Assembly (NCBI GenBank): GCA_032260385.1
Contig: JAVVEL010000007.1
Location: 1-64,000, forward strand
DNA: 64,000 nt
Source of the DNA: UBA9300 sp032260385
GTDB lineage: Bacteria; Bacteroidota; Bacteroidia; Bacteroidales; VadinHA17
Reading direction: 5' to 3'
The notes below the pieces were generated by a model, which saw only the letters and a program-made list of their open reading frames with translations, was not told the DNA's origin and ran no database searches. Both the position numbers and the translations under genes were made by a program. Shown one piece after another: positions 33,440 through 43,233 of this stretch; the stretch's first letter is position 1, and the number at the start of each line of letters is the position of its first letter.

Positions 33440-36132
33440 TAATTATTCCAGTGATCTTTCATCACAATCATTTCATGCTCCATCACTTTATCACCTGCGA
33501 CCAACCTGAGCTTATAATTCCCCGGACCCACATTCCCAAGGATGTAATCCATACTGCCCAGACGTTCCATAATATCCTGCTCCGACAGGCCATAGGACTT
33601 ATATCTTTCCACCATCCGGCTCATCTGTTCTTTTTCCCTCTCGGTCCTTTCCCTTATTATTTTTGAGTGGTTCCATTGAAATTTATGCATCCCGGCACCG
33701 GTTTCAGCTTCTTTTTCAAAAATCACCCGTTCGCCGTCAAGTATTTGTATTATAATATCACTCTCCGACCCGTCGGTATAGTAATACACAGGTACTCCAG
33801 GGCTTTCACTTTCACCGTTAAAATTACTTGAGGCACTTTCACCACTTAAACCGGCAATCCACTGGTAGCTTGTTTCGGGTTTAAAAAGCACCGGTGATGA
33901 CTCAATGTTTTCAGGTGTTAACTGTGACAGGAAGGATATGTCAGCAATCCATATACTGCGCCCGTGAGTTGCCACTATAAGATCGTTCTCCCGGGGATGA
34001 ATTTTGAGATCTTCAATGGGGCACAGGGGCATATTATTTCTTAGAGAGTGCCATGCCTCACCCCTGTCAAATGACACATACACTGCCTTTGTTGAACCAG
34101 CAAAAAGCAGGTTTGAGTTATCGGGATGCTCCCTGATGACGCACAGTGGTTCATCCGGTAAAGCCCCGCTTATTGACTGCCATGTTTCACCATAGTCATT
34201 TGTCTTCCATGCGAAGGCCCTGAAGTCGTCCTGCCTGTAGCCTGTTACCGTAACATATGCCGTGCCGGGGTCGGCGTATGATGGTTCCACCCTGCTGACC
34301 CAGTAGCCGGGGTGGCCGGGTATATTTGCCGTTACATCAATCCATTCATCACCATCATTTTTTGTGAGCCATACCCTGCCATCGTCGGTACCAACCCATA
34401 TAAGACCCTGTTGAGCCGGTGACTCATCCATAGTCACTATCGTGCAGTACTGAATATTACCAGTACCCTGTATTTTAGCTTCATCATTGGTTGTAAGGTC
34501 AGGGCTTATGAGAGTCCATGATTCTCCCCTGTTATCTGATTTAACCACCTTATTACCTGCATGGTATATGGTTGAACTCTTGTGTGGTGATAAAACGATG
34601 GGGGCATTCCATGCCCACCTTTCCATTTCAGGGTACCTTATGTTCTTTGATTCACCTGTTACCAGGTCGACTCTTCTTAGCGGCCCGAACTGCGATTCAT
34701 TATAAAGCCACCTGTTATTATCAGGATCAACCACGTTATACATGCCATCCCCTCCTCCTACGCTTATCCAGTCTTCAATCCTTATAGGGCTGCCATCTCT
34801 TTTTGTGGAAGGTCCTTTAACAGAACCATTATCCTGCATCCCACCGTAGACATTATAAGGATAGGCCATATCATAACCAAGGGCTACAAACTGTCCAACA
34901 TCTTTAAAATCCGGGTGATACCAGTTCTGTCCACCATCATAGCTTATACCCATTCCATGGTCATAACCCAGCATTATATGCTTTGGATTTTCGGGATCGA
35001 TCCACATAGCATGGTTATCTCCCCCAAAATTAAATGGCCGTCGCCATTCTTTGCCTCCGTTAACCGTCTCCCACATTCTCACCCCAAGCACGTAAACGTG
35101 ATCGGGATCCAGGGGATTAACAGCCATTTGCTGGTAATAGTAAGCCGGTCCCCCGCCCACATCTTCTCCATCGGGGCTTACTTTCCTCCAACTAATACCC
35201 CGGTCATCCGAGCGATAAACCTCATCGCCTATTTCATTCCCCTCGGGCGGTGTGCCATTTAGAAGCTGCCTGTACCTTTCCTCGTCAGGGATTCCGGGGA
35301 TATTATTATTTTCTATATTGGCATAGACTATCTCAGGATTGGAAGGCGAAACGGCTATGCCAATCCTGCCGAGCATGCCTGATGGAAGTCCACCCGTCAG
35401 TTTTGTCCATTTCTTTCCACCATCAGTAGTTTTATAAATTCCGCTACCGGGCCCACCCGCATTGAAGGTCCATGGCCTTCTGACTTTATCATAAGCAGCA
35501 GCATATAATATATCAGGGTCAACAGGATCAATAGCAAGATCAACAACACCGATATGTTTTCCGTGATCCACAATTTCAAGCACTTTGGTCCATTTTTTTC
35601 CTCCGTTAGTGGTTTTATACACACCTCGCTCCTCGTTTTCGGAATAGAGATGGCCTGCGGCTGCCACCCAGACAACATTGCTGTTTTCAGGATGTATTAT
35701 TATGCGACCTATATGATGTGACTCAGGAAGACCCATATTGGTCCATGTCTCACCCCCGTCGGTCGACTTATATATACCGTCACCATAGTAGGCTGTCCTG
35801 CTGTTATTAGCTTCACCTGATCCAAGCCACACTATTTCAGAATTATTCTGATCTACCGCTATATCACCTATGCTTATTGCACCGGCATCTTCAAACAAAA
35901 CCCTGAAAGTAATGCCATTATCTTCAGTCTTCCATAAGCCTCCTGTTGCCAGGGCTGCATAAAAAGTTGTCGGATTTTTTTCAACAACCGCAAAATCAAC
36001 ATATCGCCCACCCTGCCTGGTTGGTCCGATTGACCTGTAATGCACGGCATCCAGTATGCTGTCGTCTATTTTCTGAGCGTTAGTACATATGACCATAAGA
36101 AGGGCCAAAAGAGATAAGAGTAGCTTTTTCAT
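33439..36132 (-). CDS. Secreted VPS10/sortilin-like BNR beta-propeller protein
   Basis: The protein has 897 aa with a signal peptide ending ICTNAQ. It consists of serial BNR/Asp-box repeats, for example STDGGETWTNMG, TTNGGKKWTKV, TTDGGKKWTKL, SDNRGESWTLI and SFDRGEAWHSL, forming one or two seven- or ten-bladed propellers as in sortilins and GH74 enzymes. The tail (about 770-897) is a beta-sandwich segment with a short helical stretch. The role is uncertain: such proteins are often labelled glycosyl hydrolases, but I see no certain catalytic residues. It is convergent with the DUF4091 gene and diverges from the phosphofructokinase operon. Confidence 0.85.
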   Translation of the reverse strand: MKKLLLSLLALLMVICTNAQKIDDSILDAVHYRSIGPTRQGGRYVDFAVVEKNPTTFYAALATGGLWKTEDNGITFRVLFEDAGAISIGDIAVDQNNSEIVWLGSGEANNSRTAYYGDGIYKSTDGGETWTNMGLPESHHIGRIIIHPENSNVVWVAAAGHLYSENEERGVYKTTNGGKKWTKVLEIVDHGKHIGVVDLAIDPVDPDILYAAAYDKVRRPWTFNAGGPGSGIYKTTDGGKKWTKLTGGLPSGMLGRIGIAVSPSNPEIVYANIENNNIPGIPDEERYRQLLNGTPPEGNEIGDEVYRSDDRGISWRKVSPDGEDVGGGPAYYYQQMAVNPLDPDHVYVLGVRMWETVNGGKEWRRPFNFGGDNHAMWIDPENPKHIMLGYDHGMGISYDGGQNWYHPDFKDVGQFVALGYDMAYPYNVYGGMQDNGSVKGPSTKRDGSPIRIEDWISVGGGDGMYNVVDPDNNRWLYNESQFGPLRRVDLVTGESKNIRYPEMERWAWNAPIVLSPHKSSTIYHAGNKVVKSDNRGESWTLISPDLTTNDEAKIQGTGNIQYCTIVTMDESPAQQGLIWVGTDDGRVWLTKNDGDEWIDVTANIPGHPGYWVSRVEPSYADPGTAYVTVTGYRQDDFRAFAWKTNDYGETWQSISGALPDEPLCVIREHPDNSNLLFAGSTKAVYVSFDRGEAWHSLRNNMPLCPIEDLKIHPRENDLIVATHGRSIWIADISFLSQLTPENIESSPVLFKPETSYQWIAGLSGESASSNFNGESESPGVPVYYYTDGSESDIIIQILDGERVIFEKEAETGAGMHKFQWNHSKIIRERTEREKEQMSRMVERYKSYGLSEQDIMERLGSMDYILGNVGPGNYKLRLVAGDKVMEHEMIVMKDHWNN

Positions 36133-36318
36133 AACAGTTATTTATTTGTTTTCAATTATGGCAGGTTTATATGATAAATGGCAATTTAAGGTATATTTCC
36201 AGAAAAGACCCATTTTATTATTATTTTTAGCTTCTGTTTTAACAGCTTTTAACAATAGATTTTTTCTAACTTGTGCGGGGGGCTATCTAATGAACCAGTA
36301 TATTAAAATCTAAAATAA

Positions 36319-37377
36319 ATGGTCAAAAGACAAAGAATTGGAATACTTACAGCCGGGGGCGATTGCCCGGGACTGAACGCAGCAATAAGAGGGGTTGCCA
36401 AAACAGCAATTGTCAAACATGGAATGGAAGTGCTTGGCATCTCCGACGGTTTCCTGGGATTGATTAACAAGGAATATGTTGAATTAAGCGAAAAGAGCTT
36501 ATCAGGTATTTTGACTCTTGGAGGTACAATACTGGGGACATCAAGGGTAAAACCGTTCAAAAAGAGGTCAAATGGCGACAGTGCAATAAGCAAACCGGAA
36601 CTTATAAAGGAGCATTATGACCAGATGGGTCTCGATTGTCTTGTATGTATCGGGGGAAACGGAACACAGAAAACGGCATATCGCCTATCACAGGAAGGAC
36701 TTAATGTGGTGGGCATACCCAAAACCATTGATAATGATGTGTTTGGAACAGAAATGACTTTTGGCTTTGATTCGGCTGTGAATATTGCTACCGAGGCAAT
36801 CGACAGGCTCCATTCAACGGCTAACAGTCATAAGAGGATAATTGTTATTGAGGTAATGGGACACAATGCGGGCTGGATAGCCTTATATGCCGGGCTGGCA
36901 GGAGGAGGTGATGTAATACTTATTCCGGAACTGGAAATGGATATTGATACAGTCACCCGCTACCTTGAGGAAAGAGCATACAAAAATAAAGATTATTCAA
37001 TAGTTGTTGTTGCTGAGGGAGTGTCGCCAAAAAGGAAAAAGAAATCAGCAGCTGAATATATAGCAAAAATGATAAGTGAAAGAACAGGGCTGGAAACCCG
37101 TGAAACAGTGCTTGGCTATGTACAGAGGGGCGGGACACCGTCGCCCATGGACCGCATACTTGCAACCAGGTACGGGGCTGCCGCAGTTGATTTAATTGCA
37201 AACAATGATTATGGTAAAATGGTAACCCTCAGAAGTGATAATATTATACCTGTTCCGATGGAAGAAATAGCAGGGAAACTAAAGGTAGTAACCGAAGATC
37301 ATCCACTCGTGATGAAAGCAAGAGGGATGGGTACCTGCTTCGGCACAGACGGAACAATACATAAAAAAAATGATTAA
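36319..37377 (+). CDS. pfkA: 6-phosphofructokinase (group III type)
   Basis: The protein has 352 aa and phosphorylates fructose-6-phosphate in glycolysis. It shows GILTAGGDCPGLNAAIRG, CIGGNGTQKTA, the catalytic PKTIDNDVFGTE and MGHNAGWIALYAGLAGG. At the donor-deciding positions it has G115 (Gly favours ATP; Asp is usual in PPi enzymes) and K135 (Lys is shared by PPi and group III enzymes, where classical ATP-PFKs have Gly). N114 replaces the common Asp or Glu. This mixed pattern fits a group III ATP-PFK, but PPi or polyphosphate use should be tested. It heads an operon whose next gene is ppk1, 9 bp later. Confidence 0.93.
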   Translation: MVKRQRIGILTAGGDCPGLNAAIRGVAKTAIVKHGMEVLGISDGFLGLINKEYVELSEKSLSGILTLGGTILGTSRVKPFKKRSNGDSAISKPELIKEHYDQMGLDCLVCIGGNGTQKTAYRLSQEGLNVVGIPKTIDNDVFGTEMTFGFDSAVNIATEAIDRLHSTANSHKRIIVIEVMGHNAGWIALYAGLAGGGDVILIPELEMDIDTVTRYLEERAYKNKDYSIVVVAEGVSPKRKKKSAAEYIAKMISERTGLETRETVLGYVQRGGTPSPMDRILATRYGAAAVDLIANNDYGKMVTLRSDNIIPVPMEEIAGKLKVVTEDHPLVMKARGMGTCFGTDGTIHKKND

Positions 37378-37386
37378 AACGGAAAA

Positions 37387-39477
37387 ATGACAGAAGAAGT
37401 CGATACTGCATATACACCTAAAGAAATCAGCTGGCTTTCATTCAACCACAGGGTTTTGCAGGAAGCTGACAATCCTGATGTACCTCTGATTGAAAGAATT
37501 AAATTCCTGGGTATTTATTCCAATAACCTTGATGAATTTTTCAGGGTAAGGGTAGCCACACTCAGGCGCATCGCCAAACTGGAAGAAGAATCAGATGATA
37601 TTCTCGGCTATAGCGCAGAGTCAACCCTCAGGGAGGTAAATACAATAGTCCTTAGGCAAAGGGTTGAATATGAAAATATTTATGAAAGGCTAATGAAAGA
37701 TCTTGCCAGTAATAAGATCTATATCAGAAATGAAAAAGAACTCAGCCCCGGGCAGTGTGAATTCGTGAAAGACTATTTTAACAAAAACCTTGCCCAGATC
37801 ATAATGCCATTTATGGTACGGAAAGAAAACAGCCTCCCAACATTGAAAGATGATGCAGTCTATCTAGCCGTAACTATTCAGCATGCGAAAAAAAGCAGGA
37901 AAGTTCGCTATGCCCTGATAGAGCTGCCTACTAACATACTCCCCAGGTTTATAGAACTTCCGGGCTCAGGAGATGAGCATAATTATATATTCCTTGACGA
38001 CATTATCAGGCTGGGGCTCAAAGAAATCTTTTATGTGTTCAAGAACACCAATCTTGAAGCCCATACAATTAAGCTGAACAAGGATGCCGAGCTTGATATT
38101 GTTGACGACATCTCCGAGTCATATATCGATAATGTAAACCGGAGCCTCAACCAAAGGAAGGTTGCCACTCCCGTCAGGTTTGTGTACGACAGGGAAATAC
38201 CTGAAGAAACATTGAACATACTTACTGAAAGGCTGAATTTCAGCAAGGATGATATCATGATCCCGGGTGGCAGATACCACAACCTGAAAGACCTGATAAG
38301 TTTCCCCACCCCTGAGGGGGCTGAACACTTCAGGTATAAATCCCTGACCCCGATAGGGCACAAAGACCTGGATCCCGGCACCAGTATATTATCAAATATC
38401 CGGAAGAAAGACATAATGCTTTTTTTTCCCTACCACTCATTTGATACCTTTATAAATCTCCTTCGTGAATCCTCACTGGATCCTTCAGTAAAAGACATTA
38501 AGATTACCCTCTACCGTATTGCCAGGAACAGTAATGTTGTAAATGCCCTCATCAACGCAGTGCGCAATGGTAAATCGGCAACAGCAGTACTTGAACTGCA
38601 GGCGCGGTTCGATGAAGAAGCCAATATTTACTGGAGCAACAGGCTCAGGGAGGAAGGAGTAAAAGTAATCCACGGGGTCCCTGGCTTAAAGGTTCATGCC
38701 AAACTCTGCCTCATAACCAGGTGTAAGGGCGACAATATTCAAAGGTATGCCTGTGTGGGCAGTGGTAACTACAATGAAGAAACAGCAAGGCAATACACCG
38801 ATCACCTCCTTTTGACATCTGACACTAAAATTACCAACGAGGTAAGCAAAACTTTTGCCTTCCTTGAGAAAAACTATAAAAAAGAGAATTATTACCATAT
38901 TATTGCCTCCCCCTTTTACACCAGAACAAGGATATCGAGGCTTATAAAAAATGAAATTGAAAATGCACGGAATGGTGAAGAAGCCTATATTTATCTTAAG
39001 CTGAATAACCTGGCCGACAGGAATATAATTGAATTACTGTATATGGCCAGCCGTGAGGGTGTGGATGTCAGACTTAACATAAGGGGCATGTTCTCCCTTG
39101 TCACCGGCATCAACGACCTGAGTAACAACATTAAGGCAATCGGTATAGTTGACCGTTTCCTGGAACACACCAGGATAATGATATTCTGCAATAAGGGCAG
39201 CGAAAAGGTTTACCTCACCTCCGGTGATCTTATGACAAGAAATATTGAAAGAAGGGTTGAAATTGCATGCCCGGTACTTGACAATGACATAAAACAGGAG
39301 CTCCGTGAAATATTTGACCTGCAATGGAATGATAATGTAAAAGCCCGTATTCTCGATAAAAAACTGGAAAACAGGGTATCAAAAAACAATAAGCCGCCTC
39401 TCAGGTCACAGGTAGAAGTTTATAATTATCTGAAAAGAAGGCATGAATCCCCTGAGCCGGCCAGTGAAAATAAATAA
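37387..39477 (+). CDS. ppk1: Polyphosphate kinase 1
   Basis: The protein has 696 aa with the complete N, H, C1 and C2 domains of PPK1. The N-terminus reads KEISWLSFNHRVLQEADNP. The catalytic His is H437 in LKVHAKLCLITR, followed by YACVGSGNYNEETARQYTDH and later YLTSGDLMTRNIERRVE. The enzyme makes long-chain polyphosphate reversibly from ATP. It begins 9 bp after the phosphofructokinase gene and ends 19 bp before a carboxyltransferase gene, so all are probably one transcript. Joint control of glycolytic input and phosphate storage is an inference. Confidence 0.96.
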   Translation: MTEEVDTAYTPKEISWLSFNHRVLQEADNPDVPLIERIKFLGIYSNNLDEFFRVRVATLRRIAKLEEESDDILGYSAESTLREVNTIVLRQRVEYENIYERLMKDLASNKIYIRNEKELSPGQCEFVKDYFNKNLAQIIMPFMVRKENSLPTLKDDAVYLAVTIQHAKKSRKVRYALIELPTNILPRFIELPGSGDEHNYIFLDDIIRLGLKEIFYVFKNTNLEAHTIKLNKDAELDIVDDISESYIDNVNRSLNQRKVATPVRFVYDREIPEETLNILTERLNFSKDDIMIPGGRYHNLKDLISFPTPEGAEHFRYKSLTPIGHKDLDPGTSILSNIRKKDIMLFFPYHSFDTFINLLRESSLDPSVKDIKITLYRIARNSNVVNALINAVRNGKSATAVLELQARFDEEANIYWSNRLREEGVKVIHGVPGLKVHAKLCLITRCKGDNIQRYACVGSGNYNEETARQYTDHLLLTSDTKITNEVSKTFAFLEKNYKKENYYHIIASPFYTRTRISRLIKNEIENARNGEEAYIYLKLNNLADRNIIELLYMASREGVDVRLNIRGMFSLVTGINDLSNNIKAIGIVDRFLEHTRIMIFCNKGSEKVYLTSGDLMTRNIERRVEIACPVLDNDIKQELREIFDLQWNDNVKARILDKKLENRVSKNNKPPLRSQVEVYNYLKRRHESPEPASENK

Positions 39478-39496
39478 GCCGCCAAATTAAAAGATA

Positions 39497-41053
39497 ATGG
39501 ATATAGAAGGAAAATATTACAAATCATTTAAGAAGAGACTCAGGATGCTGGAGGAACAGCATTCCAAAGAAAGAATTAAAAAACAGCATGACAAGGGCAA
39601 GCTGACTGCACGGGAAAGGCTTGATCTTCTGCTCGACGAAAATACATTCGAAGAAATTGATGCCTTTGTCGTCCCTGACACTCATGGTATAGAGTTCGGG
39701 AAGGTTGAAAAATTCTATGGTGACGGTGTGATTGCGGGTTATGGTAAAATTAACGGCCGCCTGGTGTTTATTTATGCCCAGGATTTCACCATTATGGGAG
39801 GCTCGCTTGGCATAGTCCATGCAAATAAAATAGCCAAGACACAGGAAATGGCGCTTAAAATGGGAGCACCGATAATAGCTCTTATAGACTCCGGGGGAGC
39901 CCGCATACAGGAAGGAATAGCATCGCTCAGCGGCTATGCAAGCATCTTCAGCAATATTATCCAATCATCCGGGATAATACCGCAGATTGCTGTTATAATG
40001 GGACCTGCTGCCGGAGGAGCCGTCTACTCCCCCGCCCTGATGGATTTCGTCTTTATGACAAGCTATACAAGCTATATGTTCGTAACGGGCCCCAACGTAG
40101 TGAAGGAGGTGCTTAATGAGGACGTAAGCTTTGAGGAGCTCGGAGGAGCAGAAGTACATGCAAAGAAAAGCGGAGTGGCAAACTTTATATTTGATGACGA
40201 AGAAAATACCCTCCTGGGTCTTAAAAAATTCTTTTCATATATACCTTCCAACAATGTGGAAAATCCTCCTAAGATGGAAGATATTAATGGCACCCCTGAA
40301 ATAAATAAAAGGCTGCTTGAAATAGTGCCTGACGATCCCAACAAGGCATATGACGTAAAAGAAGTAATAAATAATATTGTCGACAGGGGAAGCTTTTTTG
40401 AAACATCTGAACTTTATGCCCCCAGCCTTGTTACAGGCTTTGGGCGACTTGAGGGTAAAACAATTGGTATTATTGCCAATCAACCAAAGGTTCTTGCAGG
40501 CGTACTCGATATTAATTCATCAGTTAAGGGTGCCAGGTTTATACGTTTCTGCGACTGTTTCAATATTCCTCTGCTCACATTTGAAGATGTACCCGGTTTC
40601 CTCCCGGGGGTTGACCAGGAACACTCCGGAATCATAAGGCATGGAGCCAAACTCCTGTATGCCTATAGTGAAGCCACTGTACCCAAAATCACTGTGATAC
40701 TAAGAAAATCATATGGCGGTGCCTATATAGTAATGAACAGTAAAAAACTTGGGGGCGACTTCAATTTTGCATGGCCCACGGCAGAAATAGCCGTCATGGG
40801 TCCGGATGCTGCAGTTAACATATTGTACCGTAAGGAGCTTGCAGAGGCTGAGGATCCCAAAAAACTTAAAGCCGAACTGGTTAAAAAATACAGGGAAAAG
40901 GTGGCAAATCCCTTTGTCGCAAATGAAAAGGGCTTCATTGATGAGGTTATTGATCCTCCCCTGACCAGGAAGAAACTTATTAGCGCTTTTGATGCTCTTG
41001 CAAACAAATGGGTAGAGGGGCCATCAAGGAAACATGGCAATATTCCTCTTTGA
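39497..41053 (+). CDS. Acyl-CoA carboxylase carboxyltransferase subunit
   Basis: A 518-aa carboxyltransferase of the propionyl-/methylmalonyl-CoA type, with both crotonase-like halves in one chain. Motifs are KLTARERLDLLLDENTFEEI, IALIDSGGARIQEGIASLSG, IMGPAAGGAVYSPALMDF and FEDVPGFLPGVDQEHSGIIR. It transfers CO2 between biotin and propionyl-CoA or a related acyl-CoA. The biotin carboxylase and carrier genes follow in the same operon. In anaerobic Bacteroidota such systems serve the methylmalonyl-CoA/propionate route; the separate biotin carboxylase argues for an ATP-driven carboxylase rather than a sodium-pump decarboxylase. Confidence 0.93.
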   Translation: MDIEGKYYKSFKKRLRMLEEQHSKERIKKQHDKGKLTARERLDLLLDENTFEEIDAFVVPDTHGIEFGKVEKFYGDGVIAGYGKINGRLVFIYAQDFTIMGGSLGIVHANKIAKTQEMALKMGAPIIALIDSGGARIQEGIASLSGYASIFSNIIQSSGIIPQIAVIMGPAAGGAVYSPALMDFVFMTSYTSYMFVTGPNVVKEVLNEDVSFEELGGAEVHAKKSGVANFIFDDEENTLLGLKKFFSYIPSNNVENPPKMEDINGTPEINKRLLEIVPDDPNKAYDVKEVINNIVDRGSFFETSELYAPSLVTGFGRLEGKTIGIIANQPKVLAGVLDINSSVKGARFIRFCDCFNIPLLTFEDVPGFLPGVDQEHSGIIRHGAKLLYAYSEATVPKITVILRKSYGGAYIVMNSKKLGGDFNFAWPTAEIAVMGPDAAVNILYRKELAEAEDPKKLKAELVKKYREKVANPFVANEKGFIDEVIDPPLTRKKLISAFDALANKWVEGPSRKHGNIPL

Positions 41054-41090
41054 TTTGTAATATATTAATCATTGAAAACAATCCTGATCA

Positions 41091-42596
41091 ATGAAAATTA
41101 AAAACATACTCATAGCGAACCGGGGCGAAATAGCCGTTCGCATAATCAGCACGGCCAGGAAGATGGGCATTGCTACTTCAGTTATTAAAACCGGTTCCGA
41201 ACCGGCAGCTATGTACCTCTTGCACGCAGATAAGATCTATGATGATACCGAAAATGAATCCGAGATACCTGTCTTTCTCGATATTGAAAGGCTAATAAAA
41301 ATTGCAATAGAAACCGGTGCCGATGCCATTCACCCCGGCTATGGCTTCCTGGCAGAAAATCCCTACTTCGCACAGAAGTGTGCCGATAATAAAATAATTT
41401 TTATCGGACCCTCACCTGACTCAATATATAAAATGGGCAATAAAATCATAGCTCGCAAAATAGCCCTGGCCAACAAAATACCAATGACAATCGGGAGTGA
41501 AGGGAAAGTACCCAGCGAAAAGGAAGCAATAAGGGTAGCACAAAAAATTGGTTATCCTGTAATAATTAAAGCCGCATCGGGAGGCGGCGGAAGGGGAATG
41601 AGAATAGTCCGCAGTGAAGAAGATATGCCAAAGATGTTCAGAATGGCATCCAATGAAGCGGATAAGACCTTCTCAGACCACTCGGTCTTCATTGAAAAAT
41701 ACATAGAAAATCCAAAGCATATTGAATTCCAGGTGCTTGGAGATAAAAAAGGTAATATCATCCATCTCTGGGAGAGAGAATGCTCTGTACAGAGAAAACA
41801 CCAGAAGCTGCTCGAAGAAGCACCCTCATCAGCCCTGAATGATGAACTCAGGAAAGAAATGGGTGAGATAGCCGTAAAAATAGCTTCTGCTGTCGGATAT
41901 TTCTCAGCCGGCACCGTGGAGTTCCTGTTCGACTCCGGTGGAGACTATTATTTCATGGAGATGAACACCAGGATACAGGTCGAACACCCGGTTACCGAGT
42001 TTATTACAGGTATTGACCTTGTGGAAGAACAGATAAGGATTGCCGAGGGCAAGGAACTGAGATACAGGCAAGAAGACATTAAGCTCAATGGATGGGCCAT
42101 AGAATGCCGGATCAATGCAGAGGATGTCCAGGCAGGATTCAGTCCCGCACCCGGAAAAATTGAGCAAATAATTATGCCATCCGGAGAAAATATAAGGGTC
42201 GACACCGGTGTACAGGCCGGATCAGTTATAGCCGCAAATTACGACTCCATGATTGCCAAGCTTATAATATACGGCAATGATCGTAAGGATGCCCTGGCAA
42301 ACTGCAAACAGGCACTGGATAAGGTATGGATAAAGGGTACTAAGACAACCCTGCCATTTTTCAGGATGCTGATAAGAAACCCCCGCTTTCTTGACGGATC
42401 AATAACAACATCATTCATTGAGAATGAGATTTCCTCCTATTACGTTTACAGTGAATATGAAGAAATGCTTGCCGCATGGCTTGCTACCTGGTTATTTATT
42501 GATGAAAACCTGGATGAGACCAACCTCAAAATTGACATCGGCGAAGCCAGGAACATAAGCCCTTGGCTCCTGAATAAAAGAGTTAACAGACACTAG
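41091..42596 (+). CDS. Biotin carboxylase subunit of acyl-CoA carboxylase
   Basis: The protein has 501 aa. The ATP-grasp biotin carboxylase fold is complete: IANRGEIAVRIISTARKMGI at the start, the Gly-rich lid AASGGGGRGMRIVRSEEDM, WERECSVQRKHQKLLEEAPS and FMEMNTRIQVEHPVTE with the catalytic Glu/Arg region. It carboxylates biotin on the carrier encoded 19 bp downstream. The C-terminus extends about 50 residues beyond typical AccC, in a short linker without a biotin domain, so the carrier is a separate protein. It starts 37 bp after the carboxyltransferase. Confidence 0.94.
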   Translation: MKIKNILIANRGEIAVRIISTARKMGIATSVIKTGSEPAAMYLLHADKIYDDTENESEIPVFLDIERLIKIAIETGADAIHPGYGFLAENPYFAQKCADNKIIFIGPSPDSIYKMGNKIIARKIALANKIPMTIGSEGKVPSEKEAIRVAQKIGYPVIIKAASGGGGRGMRIVRSEEDMPKMFRMASNEADKTFSDHSVFIEKYIENPKHIEFQVLGDKKGNIIHLWERECSVQRKHQKLLEEAPSSALNDELRKEMGEIAVKIASAVGYFSAGTVEFLFDSGGDYYFMEMNTRIQVEHPVTEFITGIDLVEEQIRIAEGKELRYRQEDIKLNGWAIECRINAEDVQAGFSPAPGKIEQIIMPSGENIRVDTGVQAGSVIAANYDSMIAKLIIYGNDRKDALANCKQALDKVWIKGTKTTLPFFRMLIRNPRFLDGSITTSFIENEISSYYVYSEYEEMLAAWLATWLFIDENLDETNLKIDIGEARNISPWLLNKRVNRH

Positions 42597-42615
42597 AGAA
42601 AATAAAATATCTGAT

Positions 42616-43137
42616 ATGGCCAAGCAGAAAAAAAAGTTATATGCCCTCGCCGGGAAAAAGAAATACAGTTTCAACCTTCCTTTAACAGAGACCATAAAAA
42701 TAGGAAAGCGTGCATACAAAATTGTCATTAAGGAAGATGACAGATACGGAACATATATTCTCTGGAAAAACAGGAGATATCCTGTTGAAATAATTCTTTC
42801 CCGGCAGAATAAGTTTGAGATACTTTTCAACTATGTTTGTTATTCCTTCACCATTGAAACACCATTTTCACTTAAACGCAAGCAAGCCCTGAACAAGGGC
42901 AAGGGACCTGCGACAGAAGAAAAAATACTTGCCCCCATGCCTGGTAAAATACTGGAAGTAATGGTTCGCCAGGGTGATGAAATAAACCGTGGCGAAGCCC
43001 TGCTGATACTTGAGGCTATGAAGATGCAAAATGAAATCAATTGTCCCGTCAACGGAATTGTAAAATCGATTAACGTAAGTCCTGAAATGAATGTCAACAA
43101 GGATGATGTAATGATCGAGTTGAGCATCATACAATAA
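42616..43137 (+). CDS. Biotin carboxyl carrier protein
   Basis: The protein has 173 aa. The C-terminal biotinyl domain (about 100-173) has the modified lysine K136 in the motif EAMKMQNE, preceded by LAPMPGKILEVMV. The first 95 residues are a separate beta-rich, Lys-rich domain without membrane helices, probably for docking to the carboxyltransferase. It is the last gene of the pfkA-ppk1-carboxylase operon. A short inverted repeat without T tract follows at 43141-43160. Confidence 0.92.
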   Translation: MAKQKKKLYALAGKKKYSFNLPLTETIKIGKRAYKIVIKEDDRYGTYILWKNRRYPVEIILSRQNKFEILFNYVCYSFTIETPFSLKRKQALNKGKGPATEEKILAPMPGKILEVMVRQGDEINRGEALLILEAMKMQNEINCPVNGIVKSINVSPEMNVNKDDVMIELSIIQ

Positions 43138-43188
43138 AGCCTTACCGGGGTACTGGTAAGCCTGGAACTGTGAGCAAACGAATTGAAA

Positions 43189-43218
43189 TATGAGTTATGA
43201 ATTATGAAATAACTCATA
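43189..43218. repeat. 10-bp perfect inverted repeat between convergent genes
   Basis: TATGAGTTAT at 43189-43198 and ATAACTCATA at 43209-43218 enclose a 10-nt loop. No T tract is attached. It lies between the biotin carrier gene and pepD, which converge, so it may end transcription from either side. Confidence 0.55.
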
Positions 43219-43233
43219 CGTCATAAGCAATAA

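Noticed and set aside
43141..43160. Terminator after the biotin carrier gene
   Set aside because: CTTACC/GGTAAG gives only a 6-bp stem with no T tract.
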